Part shown: positions 1 through 11,600 of the stretch, in pieces
Layout of the letters: the number at the start of each line of letters is the position of its first letter
Numbering within the stretch: the first letter of the stretch is position 1
From: Melieria omissa
Lineage: Eukaryota > Arthropoda > Insecta > Diptera > Ulidiidae
Assembly (NCBI GenBank): GCA_963971225.1
Contig: CAXARI010000118.1
Coordinates: 248,001 to 312,000 of the forward strand
Reading direction: 5' to 3'
Length of the DNA: 64,000 nucleotides
Position numbers and translations under genes: made by a program
Notes under the pieces: model-generated
What the model was told of the DNA's origin: nothing
The model's database searches: none
What the model saw: only the letters and a program-made list of their open reading frames with translations

Positions 1-570
1 TGTTGTTTGATATGGAACAGTTGTGGTATTCTCATAAAATATAGTGTATGCCGCGAAAGCACTAACATCGAGCATATTGTAGAAAAACGACAAACGGCAT
101 CATAAGTTGAATTGGCTTTTTTGTTGGTATGAGGCACGATTATATCGACCATTTCTATTGTAAAATAACTCTTGAAGCCTTGCATACCAGTCATACTTTA
201 TACTTTCCGTCATTCGTAATGGACCACTGCGAGTTCTACTGATGTTGTGACTCCTTACAGGTGGTGTTGGTTGCCAGTGAGTACCATCGCGTGCAATCAT
301 ACTTTCTGTTGTGCTTGATGTTGGTGCATTTTCTTGAACCATATCAGTTTCATTGTCACTTTCATCTTCAAATACATCTTGCTCAATTTGCATTGGCGTG
401 TCAATAGCGGCTGGAATTTCGTTGTCATTGTCCCAGTCTTCACTCTCTGAGACTTGCATTTCTCCAGTAAATACCTCTTCTTTTTCTTCAATTGGCACTA
501 AAGCGTCGTCATTCTCAGTCATATCATCAAGTAAAGACTCAATATATCTGCTTCTGGCTTCTTCACTCAA
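1..570 (-). pseudogene. piggyBac transposase remnant (N-terminus joined to a C-terminal piece)
   Basis: The open part (570 to 100, 156 codons) has an acidic, Ser/Asp/Glu-rich N-terminus followed by DGTHWQPTPP and RSHNISRTRSGP, a pattern seen at the start of piggyBac transposases. An in-frame TGA at 100-102 ends it. Past that stop the same frame reads FYNMLDVSAFAAYTIF, which resembles the conserved piece just before the C-terminal cysteine-rich region of the family. The central catalytic domain (the DDD residues) is missing, so N- and C-terminal parts have been joined by an internal deletion. The fragment runs off the left edge. It can only be a nonfunctional remnant. Family assignment rests on motif recognition. 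Confidence 0.75.
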
Positions 571-997
571 ACGCAGATATTGTCTTTCAGTTAAAAATTA
601 TATTTTGCGGTTCATTTTTCTTCAACTTCACTGTTCAACTGTTCAACTTATAATGACGAAATCATTGAAATCTATACTTTTTCTAGCGTAGCTGAACATT
701 TGATACCTAAAAACACAAAAAATTCACAAGCAGGTACCAAAAACCAGCAAAAAACCAAGCCTTATAAAACCAATTTCTGTTTACTTTTGTGTGCCCGTTA
801 GGTACAAAATGCCTATAGAAACCAGTATTATCATACAAACATGAAATCTGTACAGTTCAGATGTAAAAACTAAGCGTTTCTAATAATCTGTGCAGATATA
901 TATTATTTTATTTGAATATAAACGAAAAAACTGCACTAGGTAACCGGGTACCCTGGTTATGGACTCCCGTTCATCCAGCTGGTTATGGACCGTAGGG
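1..997 (-). mobile_element. piggyBac-type transposon, 5' end and decayed internal part (runs off the left edge)
   Basis: The right boundary is sharp. The element ends in GGG at 997 and is followed by TTAA (998-1001), after which satellite sequence resumes in register. Read on the minus strand the element starts CCCTACGGTCCATAACC, which fits the CCCT-type terminus and TTAA target site known for piggyBac. The same GGTTATGGA word recurs at about 953-961 and 981-989 as a subterminal repeat. A transposase remnant lies on the minus strand at 1-570. The 571-990 stretch is A+T-rich leader with no other gene that I can see. The other end lies outside the window. Confidence 0.85.
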
Positions 998-2015
998 TTA
1001 ATTGAATTAGTTGAAAGCACATTGTGCATTTCGCTTGACCCTTAAAATTATAAGTGAAAAAAAATATAATGTTCCCATTTGTCATTGCCGAAAGGCCAAC
1101 CAATCGCCAACACAAAAAAGCATACACACAAAAACTACAACAACAAAAGCATCTAATTTTTTTTCATACATACAATTTCTTGAGGCAACAAAACAAAAAT
1201 CCGCGCAGCCCCCACACGTGTTGCTTCGTTGCTGTCACAACAACGACTGATTGAAAGAATGCACCTCTGATCTACATAATCAATCAAATGCTTGTGGAAC
1301 CTAAGTACGCACAATCACTTTAATCAAAATGGCGTCAAAATTAAGCCAGAGTGACCACCTTTCACCAATTTGGTAAATAAAAAAAATATCCCACCACCAG
1401 CATGATCGAAATTATGGCTGTTAAATCTCGACCCGTTAACGGATTTTAATAATATTATACCTTATTATTTAGCTAGACTCGTATGCTTTCTATAATGGTA
1501 TCAATCATCCTTCTATACCCCAAGGTTCGAAAGCAAATCGATTTGGAACGGTGACTTTGAAAAAATTGCTACTTGGGTGCAACCACTAAAATGCTTGTCA
1601 ACACCAAATGCATAAGTGCATATTAATAATTGACTCCTTAAAATTTAGCCAGAGTCTTATGCTTTCTATATTGGTCCCTACCTTTTCATTATCCGTCAGG
1701 AATAATGAGCATATCGATGCGCAAGGATAACATTGAAAAACTGCCTATTACAAAATACACACTCACCACTAAAGTGCTTATAGATTCCAAACGGTACGGG
1801 TTACGTTAATAAAAAACCCCTTAAAATGTTGCTAGAGATTGCAGCTTTATCAAATTAAATCAATAATTTGATTACTATTAGGCAATCATGAACAGATCGA
1901 TGCGCAAGAGTGACATTAAATGGCTGCCTACTGCAAAATCGATAAAATGCTTGTAAAATATGATGATTCTAGGTTTAGGTGGAAAAGTGATATCGACCAC
2001 ATGATACATCTATAT

Positions 2016-2354
2016 CAGGGGTGCCCAAAATCTTCTTATGGAAAAGCAAAAACCAATACATGTAAAGTTGCCCAAAAAAATGAAAACAAATTATTTAATT
2101 AATTGAATTAGTTGAAAGCACATTGTGCATTTCGCTTGACCCTTAAAATTATAAGTGCAAAAAAATATAATGTTCCCATTTGTCATGGCCGAAAGGCCAA
2201 CCAATCGCCAAAACAAAAACTACAACAACAAAAGCATCTAATTTTTTTTCATACATACAATTTCTTGAGGCAACAAAACAAAAATCCGCGCAGTCCCCAC
2301 ACGTGTTGCTTCGTTGCTGTCAAAACAACGACTGATTGAAAGAATGCACCTCTG
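2016..2354 (+). mobile_element. hAT-like miniature element embedded in every satellite monomer (representative copy)
   Basis: The segment starts CAGGGGTGCCCAAA and ends TGCACCTCTG, giving short imperfect inverted ends (CAGGGGTGC against CAGAGGTGC). A perfect 8-bp duplication, ATCTATAT, sits at 2008-2015 and 2355-2362. Eight-bp target duplications and CAGRGGTGC-like ends are typical of hAT elements. The same structure is present in the other intact monomers, for example 54619-54956 in + orientation and 60118-60453 in - orientation. It carries no transposase. The sequence between the ends shows no resemblance to the surrounding subrepeats. Confidence 0.8.
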
Positions 2355-3659
2355 ATCTATATAATCAATCAAATGCTTGTGGAACCTAAGTACGCCTAAT
2401 CACTTTAATCAAAATGGCGTCAAAATTAAGCCAAAGTGACCACCTTTCACCAATTTGGTAAATAAAAAAAATATCCCACCGGCAGCATGATCGAAATTAT
2501 GGCTGTTAAATCTCGACCCGTTAACGGATTTTAATAATATTATGCCTTATTATTTAGCTAGACTCGTATGCTTTCTATAATGGTATCAATCATCCTTCTA
2601 TACCCCAAGGTTCGAAAGCAAATCGATTTGGAACGGTGACTTTGAAAAAATTGCTACTTGGGTGCAACCACTAAAATGCTTGTCAACACCAAATGCATAA
2701 GTGCATATTAATAATTGACACCTTAAAATTTAGCCAGAGTCTTATGCTTTCTATATTGGTCCCTACCTTTTCATTATCCGTCAGGAATAATGAGCATATC
2801 GATGCGCAAGGATAACATTGAAAAACTGCCTATTACAAAATACACACTCACCACTAAAGTGCTTATAGATTCCAAACGGTATGGGTTACGTTGATAAAAA
2901 ACCCCTTAAAATGTAGCTAGAGAATGCAGCTTTATCAAATTAAATCAATAATTTGATTACTATTAGGCAATCATGAACAGATCGATGCGCAAGAGTGACA
3001 TTAAATGGCTGCCTACTGCAAAATCGATAAAATGCTTGTAAAATATGATGATTCTAGGTTTATAGAAAAGCTAATAACCCTAAAACCTAGCTGGAGTTTT
3101 GAGCTTTCATAAATGGGGTCAATCTTCTCGCTATCTCAAATAATGCAGGAGAATTTCGTTGTGGAAAAGCGATATCGACCACATGATACATCTATATCAG
3201 GGGGTGCCCAAAATCTTCTTATGGAAAAGCAAAAACCAATACATGTAAAGTTGCCCAAAAAAAATGCAAACAAATTATTTAATTAGTTGAATTAGTTGAA
3301 AGCACATTGTGCATTTCGCTTGACCCTTAAAATTATAAGTGAAAAAAATATAATGTTCCCATTTGTCATTGCCGAAAGGCCAACCAATCGTCAAAACAAA
3401 AACTACAACAACAAAAGCATCTAATTTTTTTTCATACATACAATTTCTTGAGGCAACAAAACAAAAATCCGCGCAGCCCCCACACGTGTTGCTTCGTTGC
3501 TGTCACAACAACGACTGATTGAAAGAATGCACCTCTGATCTATATAATCAATCAAATGCTTGTGGAACCTAAGTACGCACAATCACTTAATCAAAATTAA
3601 CCCAGAGTGACCACCTTTCACCAATTTGGTAAATAAAAAAAATATCCCACCGGCAGCAT

Positions 3660-6447
3660 GATCGAAATTATGGCTGTTAAATCTCGACCCGTTAACGGAT
3701 TTTAATAATATTATGCCTTATTATTTAGCTAGACTCGTATGCTTTCTATAATGGTATCAATCATCCTTCTATACCCCAAGGTTCGAAAGCAAATCGATTT
3801 GGAACGGTGACTTTGAAAAAATTGCTACTTGGGTGCAACCACTAAAATGCTTGTCAACACCAAATGCATAAGTGCATATTAATAATTGACCCCTTAAAAT
3901 TTAGCCAGAGTCTTATGCTTTCTATATTGGTCCCTAACTTTTCATTATCCTTCAGGAATAATGAGCATATCGATGCGCAAGGATAACATTGAAAAACTGC
4001 TTATTACAAAATACACACTCACCACTAAAGTGCTTATAGATTCAAACGGTATGGGTTACGTTAATAAAAAACCCCTTAAAATGTAGCTAGAGAATGCAGC
4101 TTTATCAAATTAAATCAATAATTTGATTACTATTCGGCAATCATGAACAGATCGATGCGCGAGGGTGACATTAAATGGCTGCCTACTGCAAAATCGATAA
4201 AATGCTTGTAAAATATGATGATTCTAGGTTTATAGAAAAACTAATAACCTTAAAACCTAGCTGGAGTTTTGAGCTTTCATAAATGGGGTCAATCTTCTCG
4301 CTATCTCAAATAATGCAGGAGAATTTCGTTGTGGAAAAGTGATATCGACCACATGATACATCTATATCAGGGGGTGCCCAAAATCTTCTTATGGAAAAGC
4401 AAAAACCAATACATGTAAAGTTGCCCAAAAAAAATGCAAACAAATTATTTAATTAGTTGAATTAGTTGAAAGCACATTGTGCATTTCGCTTGACCCTTAA
4501 AATTATAAGTGAAAAAAATATAATGTTCCCATTTGTCATTGCCGAAAGGCCAACCAATCGCCAAAAAAAAAACTACAACAACAAAAGCATCTAATTTTTT
4601 TTCATACATACAATTTCTTGAGTCAACAAAACAAAAATCCGCGCAGCCCCCACACGTGTTGCTTCGTTGCTATCACAACAACGACTGATTGAAAGAATGC
4701 ACCTCTGATCTATATAATCAATCAAATGCTTATGGAACCTAAGTACGCCTAATCACTTTAATCAAAATGGCGTCAAAATTAAGCCAGAGTGACCACCTTT
4801 CACCAATGTGGTAAATAAAAAAAATATCCCACCGGCAGCATGATCGAAATTATGGCTGTTAAATCTCGACCCGTTAACGGATTTTAATAATATTATGCCT
4901 TATTATTTAGCTAGACTCGTATGCTTTCTATAATGGTATCAATCATCCTTCTATACCCCAAGGTTCGAAAGCAAATCGATTTGGAACGGTGACTTTGAAA
5001 AAATTGCTACTTGGGTGCAACCACTAAAATGCTTGTCAACACCAAATGCATAAGTGCATATTAATAATTGACCCCTTAAAATTTAGCCAGAGTCTTATGC
5101 TTTCTATATTGGTCCCTAACTTTTCATTATCCTTCAGGAATAATGAGCATATCGATGCGCAAGGATAACATTGAAAAACTGCTTATTACAAAATACACAC
5201 TCACCACTAAAGTGCTTATAGATTCAAACGGTATGGGTTACGTTAATAAAAAACCCCTTAAAATGTAGCTAGAGAATGCAGCTTTATCAAATTAAATCAA
5301 TAATTTGATTACTATTCGGCAATCATGAACAGATCGATGCGCGAGGGTGACATTAAATGGCTGCCTACTGCAAAATCGATAAAATGCTTGTAAAATATGA
5401 TGATTCTAGGTTTATAGAAAAACTAATAACCTTAAAACCTAGCTGGAGTTTTGAGCTTTCATAAATGGGGTCAATCTTCTCGCTATCTCAAATAATGCAG
5501 GAGAATTTCGTTGTGGAAAAGTGATATCGACCACATGATACATCTATATCAGGGGGTGCCCAAAATCTTCTTATGGAAAAGCAAAAACCAATACATGTAA
5601 AGTTGCCCAAAAAAAATGCAAACAAATTATTTAATTAGTTGAATTAGTTGAAAGCACATTGTGCATTTCGCTTGACCCTTAAAATTATAAGTGAAAAAAA
5701 TATAATGTTCCCATTTGTCATTGCCGAAAGGCCAACCAATCGCCAAAAAAAAAACTACAACAACAAAAGCATCTAATTTTTTTTCATACATACAATTTCT
5801 TGAGTCAACAAAACAAAAATCCGCGCAGCCCCCACACGTGTTGCTTCGTTGCTATCACAACAACGACTGATTGAAAGAATGCACCTCTGATCTATATAAT
5901 CAATCAAATGCTTATGGAACCTAAGTACGCCTAATCACTTTAATCAAAATGGCGTCAAAATTAAGCCAGAGTGACCACCTTTCACCAATGTGGTAAATAA
6001 AAAAAATATCCCACCGGCAGCATGATCGAAATTATGGCTGTTAAATCTCGACCCGTTAACGGATTTTAATAATATTATGCCTTATTATTTAGCTAGACTC
6101 GTATGCTTTCTATAATGGTATCAATCATCCTTCTATACCCCAAGGTTCGAAAGCAAATCGATTTGGAACGGTGACTTTGAAAAAATTGCTACTTGGGTGC
6201 AACCACTAAAATGCTTGTCAACACCAAATGCATAAGTGCATATTAATAATTGACCCCTTAAAATTTAGCCAGAGTCTTATGCTTTCTATATTGGTCCCTA
6301 ACTTTTCATTATCCTTCAGGAATAATGAGCATATCGATGCGCAAGGATAACATTGAAAAACTGCTTATTACAAAATACACACTCACCACTAAAGTGCTTA
6401 TAGATTCAAACGGTATGGGTTACGTTAATAAAAAACCCCTTAAAATG
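3660..6447 (+). repeat. Pair of virtually identical adjacent monomers (1182-bp shift)
   Basis: From about 3660 to 5265 the sequence matches 4842 to 6447 at a constant shift of 1182 bp, including private variants such as CACCAATGTGG, GCTATCACAAC, CTTATGGAACC and GCGAGGGTGAC. Neighbouring monomers lack this combination. This is a very recent local duplication, or possibly an assembly duplication. Confidence 0.85.
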
Positions 6448-6725
6448 TAGCTAGAGATCGCAGCTTTATCAAATTAAATCAATAATTTTATTACTATTCG
6501 GCAATCATGAACAGATCGATGCGCAAGACTGACATTAAATGGCTGCCTACTGCAAAATCGATAAAATGCTTGTAAAATATGATGATTCTAGGTTTATAGA
6601 AAAATAATAACCCTAAAACCTAGCTGGAGTTTTGAGCTTTCATAAATGGGGTCAATCTTCTCGCTATCTCAGATAATGCAGGAAAATTTTGTTGTGGAAA
6701 AGTGATATCGACCACATGATACATC

Positions 6726-7273
6726 CAAGGTCTATAGAACAAAGGTCCCGCCACTTAGACGTCAAAAAAGTTGTTGTGCTCGTGTGACGTCACACAGAAG
6801 CGAGCTCTGATTGGTCGAGCTTGTAAAATGCTAGAAAATGTAAACAAACCCGAAAAAAGGTAGTTGCCAAACAGTAAAAATTAAGCAAGTTGAAATATGT
6901 ATACATGCATATGGAATTATTTTAAATTTTTTTTAGTTTACGCCTTTTAATGCAAGAGTTGTCTCGCATTTGAGCATTCAGGCTGCGTATTCGAAAATAT
7001 ATTTTTGATCGAAAAAAAATTTTTTTAACATTATCACTGCAAGAAATGTGTTGCGATTCTTCAATGTGCCGCTGCAAATAACAAGGTGCAGCTAACAGTC
7101 CATCGCCGTTGATACTTTGGAACACCATTTCAAGACTTTTAACGCTTAAAGCTCAGAGGCAAGGTAACATATATAAAATACGAATAAAAAGTATATAAAT
7201 GTGGCAACACTACGAATTGCTCATTCTACGTCACAACATGGCGAGTGGCGTAACCTTTATTTTATAAACCTTG
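6726..7273. mobile_element. 548-bp inverted-repeat miniature element, copy 1
   Basis: The element is flanked by the 9-bp duplication TGATACATC (6717-6725 and 7274-7282). Its ends are imperfect inverted repeats of about 30 bp, with outer bases CAAGGTCTATAGAAC on the left and CAAGGTTTATAAAAT on the right when read inward. No transposase is encoded. A 68-codon minus-strand ORF inside is not recognisable. A 9-bp duplication would suit Mutator-like or Merlin-like families better than Tc1 or piggyBac, but the superfamily is not settled. Two more copies (14854 and 18970) sit at the same monomer position. Confidence 0.88.
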
Positions 7274-10200
7274 TGATACATCTATATCAGGGGTGCCCAA
7301 AGTCTTCTTATGGAAAAGCAAAAACCAATACATTTAAAGTTGCCCAAAAAGTTGCAAACAAATTATTTAATTAATTGAATTAGTTGAAAGCACATTGTGC
7401 ATTTCGCTTGACCCTTAAAATTATAAGTGAAAAAAATATAATGTTCCCATTTGACATTGCCGAAAGGCCAACCAATCGCCAACACAAAAAAGCATACACA
7501 CAAAAACTACAACAACAAAAGCATCTAAATTTTTTTCATACATAGAATTTCTTGAGGCAACAAAACAAAAATCCGCGCAGCCCCCACACGTGTTGCTTCG
7601 TTGCTGTCACAACAACGACTGATTGAAAGAATGCACCTCTGATCTATATAACCAATCAAATGCTTGTGGAACCTAAGTACGCACAATCACTTTAATAAAA
7701 ATGGCGTCAAAATTAAGCCAGAGTGACAACCTTTCACCAATTTGGTAAATAAAAAAAATATCCCACCGGCAGCATGATCGAAATTATGGCTCTTAAATCT
7801 CGACCCGTTAACGGATTTTAATAATATTATGCCTTATGATTTAGCTAGACTCGTATGCTTTCTATAATGGTATCAATCATCCTTCTATACCCCAAGGTTC
7901 GAAAGCAAATCGATTTGGAACGGTGACTTTGAAAAAATTGCTACTTGGGTTCAACCACTAAAATGCTTGTCAACACCAAATGCATAAGTGCATATTAATA
8001 ATTGACCCCTTAAAATTTAGCCAGAGTCTTATGCTTTCTATATTGGTCCCTAACTTTTCATTATCCTTCAGGAATAATGAGCATATCGATGCGCAAGGAT
8101 AACATTGAAAAACTGCCTATTACAAAATACACACTCACCACTAAAGTGCTTATAGATTTCAAACGGTATGGGTTACGTTAATAAAAAACCCCTTAAAATG
8201 TAGCTAGAGATTGCAGCTTTATCAAATTAAATCAATAATTTGATTACTGTTCGGCAATCATGAACAGATCGATGCGCAAGAGTGACATTAAATGGCTGCC
8301 TACTGCAAAATCGATAAAATGCTTGTAAAATATGATGATTTTAGGTTTATAGAAAAAATAATAACCTTAAAACCTAGCTGGAGTTTTGAGCTTTCATAAA
8401 TGGGGTCAATCTTCTCGCTATCTCAAATAATGCAGGAGAATTTCGTTGTGGAAAAGTGATATCGACCACATGATACATCTATATCAGGGGGTGCCAAAAT
8501 CTTCTTATGGAAAAGTAAAAACCAATACATGTAAAGTTGCCCAAAAAAAATGCCAGCAAATTATTTAATTAGTTGAAAGCACATTGTGCATTTCGCTTGA
8601 CCCTTAAAATTATTAGTGAAAAAAATATAATGTTCCCATTTGTCATTGCCGAAAGGCCAACCAATCGCCAAAACAAAAACTACAACAACAAAAGCATCTA
8701 ATTTTTTTTCATACATAGAATTTCTTGAGGCAACAAAACAAAAATCCGCGCAGCCCCCACACGTGTTGCTTCGTTGCTGTCACAACAACGACTGATTGAA
8801 AGAATGCACCTCTGATCTATATAATCAATCAAATGCTTGTGGAACCTAAGTACGCACAATCACTTTAATCAAAATGGCGTCAAAATTAAGCCAGAGTGAC
8901 CACCTTTCACCAATTTGGTAAATAAAAAAAATATCCCACCGGCAGCATGATCGAAATTATGGCTGTTAACTCTCGACCCGTTAACGGATTTTAATAATAT
9001 TATGCCTTATTATTTAGCTAGACTCGTATGCTTTCTATAATGGTATCAATCATCCTTCTATATCCCAAGGTTCGAAAGCAAATCGATTTGGAACGGTGAC
9101 TTTGAAAAAATTGCTACTTGGGTGCAACCACTAAAATGCTTGTCAACACCAAATGCATAAGTGCATATTAATAATTGACCCCTTAAAATTTAGCCGGAGT
9201 CTTATGCTTTCTATATTGGTCCCTACCTTTTCATGATCCTTCAGGAATAATGAGCATATCGATGCGCAAGGATAACATTGAAAAACTGCCTATTACAAAA
9301 TACACACTCACCACTAAAGTGCTTATAGATTTCAAACGGTATGGGTTACGTTAATAAAAAACCCCTTAAAATGTAGCTAGAGATCGCAGCTTTATCAAAT
9401 TAAATCAATAATTTGATTACTATTCGGCAATCATGAACAGATCGATGCGCAAGAGTGACATTAAATGGCTGCCTACTGCAAAATCGATAAAATGCTTGTA
9501 AAATATTTTGATTCTAGGTTTATAGAAAAAATAATAACCTTAAAACCTAGCTGGAGTTTTGAGCTTTCATAAATGGGGTCAATCTTCTCGCTATCTCAAA
9601 TAATGCAGGAGAATTTCGTTGTGGAAAAGTGATATCGACCACATGATACATCTATATCAGGGGTGCCCAAAGTCTTCTTATGGAAAAGCAAAAACCAATA
9701 CATGTAAAGTTGCCCAAAAAATGCAAACAAATTATTTAATTAATTGAATTAGTTGAAAGCACATTGTGCATTTCGCTTGACCCTTAAAATTATAAGTGAA
9801 ATAAATATAATGTTCCCATTTGTCATTGCCGAAAGGCCAACCAATCGCCAACACAAAAACTACAACAACAAAAGCATCTAATTTTTTTTCATACATACAA
9901 TTTCTTGAGGCAACAAAACAAAAATCCGCGCAGCCCCCACACGTGTAAAATCGTTGCTGTCACAACAACGACTGATTGAAAGAATGCACCTCTGATCTTA
10001 TAATCAATCAAATGCTTGTGGAACCTAAGTACGCACAATCACTTTAATCAAAATGGCGTCAAAATTAAGCCAGAGTGACCACCTTTCACCAATTTGGTAA
10101 ATAAAAAAAATATCCCACCGGCAGCATGATCGAAATTATGGCTGTTAAGTCTCGACCCGTTAACGGATTTTAATAATATTATGCCTTATGATTTAGCTAG

Positions 10201-11204
10201 ACTCGTATGCTTTCTATAATGGTATCAATCATCCTTCTATACCCCAAGGTTCGAAAGCAAATCGATTTGAAAAAATTGCTACTTGGGTGCAACCACTAAA
10301 ATGCTTGTCAACACCAAATGCATAAGTGCATATTAATAATTGACCCCTTAAAATTTAGCCAGAGTCTTATGCTTTCTATATTGGTCCCTAACTTTTCATT
10401 ATACTTCAGGAATAATGAGCATATCGATGCGCAAGGATAACATTGAAAAACTGCCTATTACAAAATACACACTCACCACTAAAGTGCTTATAGATTCCAA
10501 ACGGTATGGGTTACGTTAATAAAAAACCCCTTAAACTGTAGCTAGAGATTGCAGCTTTATCAAATTAAATCAATAATTTGATTACTTTTAGGCAATCATG
10601 AACAGATCGATGCGCAAAAGTGACATTAAATGGCTGCCTACTGCAAAATCGATAAAATGCTTGTAAAATATGATGATTCTAGGTTTATAGAAAAAATAAT
10701 AACCTTAAAACCTAGCTGGAGTTTTGAGCTTTCATAAATGGGGGCAATCTTCTCGTTATCTCAAATAATGCAGGAGAATTTCGTTGTGGAAAAGTGATAT
10801 CGACCACATGATACATCTATATCAGGGGGTGCCCAAAATCTTCTTATGGAAAAGCAAAAACCAATACATGTAAAGTTGCCCAAAAAAAATTCAAACAAAT
10901 TATTTAATTTGTTGAAAGCACATTGTGCATTTCGCTTGACCCATAAAATTATAAGTGAAAAAAATATTATGTTCCCATTTGTCATTGCCGAAAGGCCAAC
11001 CAATCGCCAACACAAAAACTACAACAACAAAAGCATCTAATTTTTTTTCATAGATACAATTTCTTGAGGCAACAAAACAAAAATCCGCGCAGCCCCCACA
11101 CGTGTTGCTTCGTTGCTGTCACAACAACGACTGATTGAAAGAATGCACCTCTGATATAACCAATCAAATGCTTGTGGAACCTAAGTACGCACAATCATAA
11201 TAAT

Positions 11205-11528
11205 AATTGATTGGCACGACAGCCCGCTTACGCGAGACTAAGGCCTAGCTTCCCGCAACCACCCGGGTTGTGCGTGTGAATTTTGTACGCGGGTGGAAGG
11301 GACCTACAGTTTTATGCCGGTTCCGAACGGCAGGTTGGGAGCTTTTTCATAGGCAATTTTTACTCTCAGAGGTTTGCCATTTCCAGCTGAGAGGACAGCC
11401 ACCGAAAGAGAAAACGAGTTTCCCGTTATTTTTTTTTAGGTGTTACTACATGCAGAATTCGAACTAGCGTCGCTCTGCATGCGACTCGCTTGGACCGCGC
11501 ACTAACCAACTGAGCCACGGCGGCTGTC
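11205..11528 (-). mobile_element. tRNA-derived SINE
   Basis: The segment is unlike the satellite and much more G+C-rich. Read on the minus strand, it begins with a tRNA-like head. An A box TGGCTCAGTTGG lies at 11506-11517 and a B box GTTCGAATTC at 11455-11464, about 53 nt apart, as in a pol III tRNA promoter. A body of about 250 bp follows and ends in an ATT-repeat tail (about 11197-11208). It is therefore probably a tRNA-related SINE. The source tRNA is not clear to me, and I could not identify a target-site duplication because both flanks are rearranged. Confidence 0.72.
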
Positions 11529-11600
11529 TACTACTCTACTTACTATTCGGCAATCATGAACAGATCGATGCGCAAGAGTGACATTAAATGGCTGCCGCGC
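11529..11600 (+). other. Rearranged satellite junction next to the SINE
   Basis: After the SINE come about 10 bp of CT-rich sequence, then a 58-bp satellite fragment (about 11538-11596, from TTACTATTCGGC to GGCTGCC). This jumps directly to the GCGCAGCC part of the monomer, skipping several hundred bp. At least one deletion with GC microhomology has occurred here. Confidence 0.75.

Larger units (their letters stand above)
1002..11204 (+). repeat. Satellite array block 1, ~1.18-kb monomers, + orientation
   Basis: The landmark ATTGTGCATTTCGC recurs at 1021, 2122, 3306, 4476, 5658, 7394, 8583, 9773 and 10922. Spacing is 1101-1190 bp, except for one interval of 1736 bp that holds a 548-bp element. 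The first monomer is short because of a deletion of about 84 bp near 1976. Each monomer contains five diverged subrepeats plus an embedded hAT-like miniature element. Short ORFs of 60-80 codons recur in the same place, but they begin at TTG and their frames are shifted by indels between copies, so I do not call them genes. Confidence 0.97.

Noticed and set aside
6922..7128. 68-70 codon minus-strand ORF shared by the three 549-bp elements
   Set aside because: The copies are recent duplicates, so sharing is not evidence of selection. No known domain, and the C-terminal part varies with indels.
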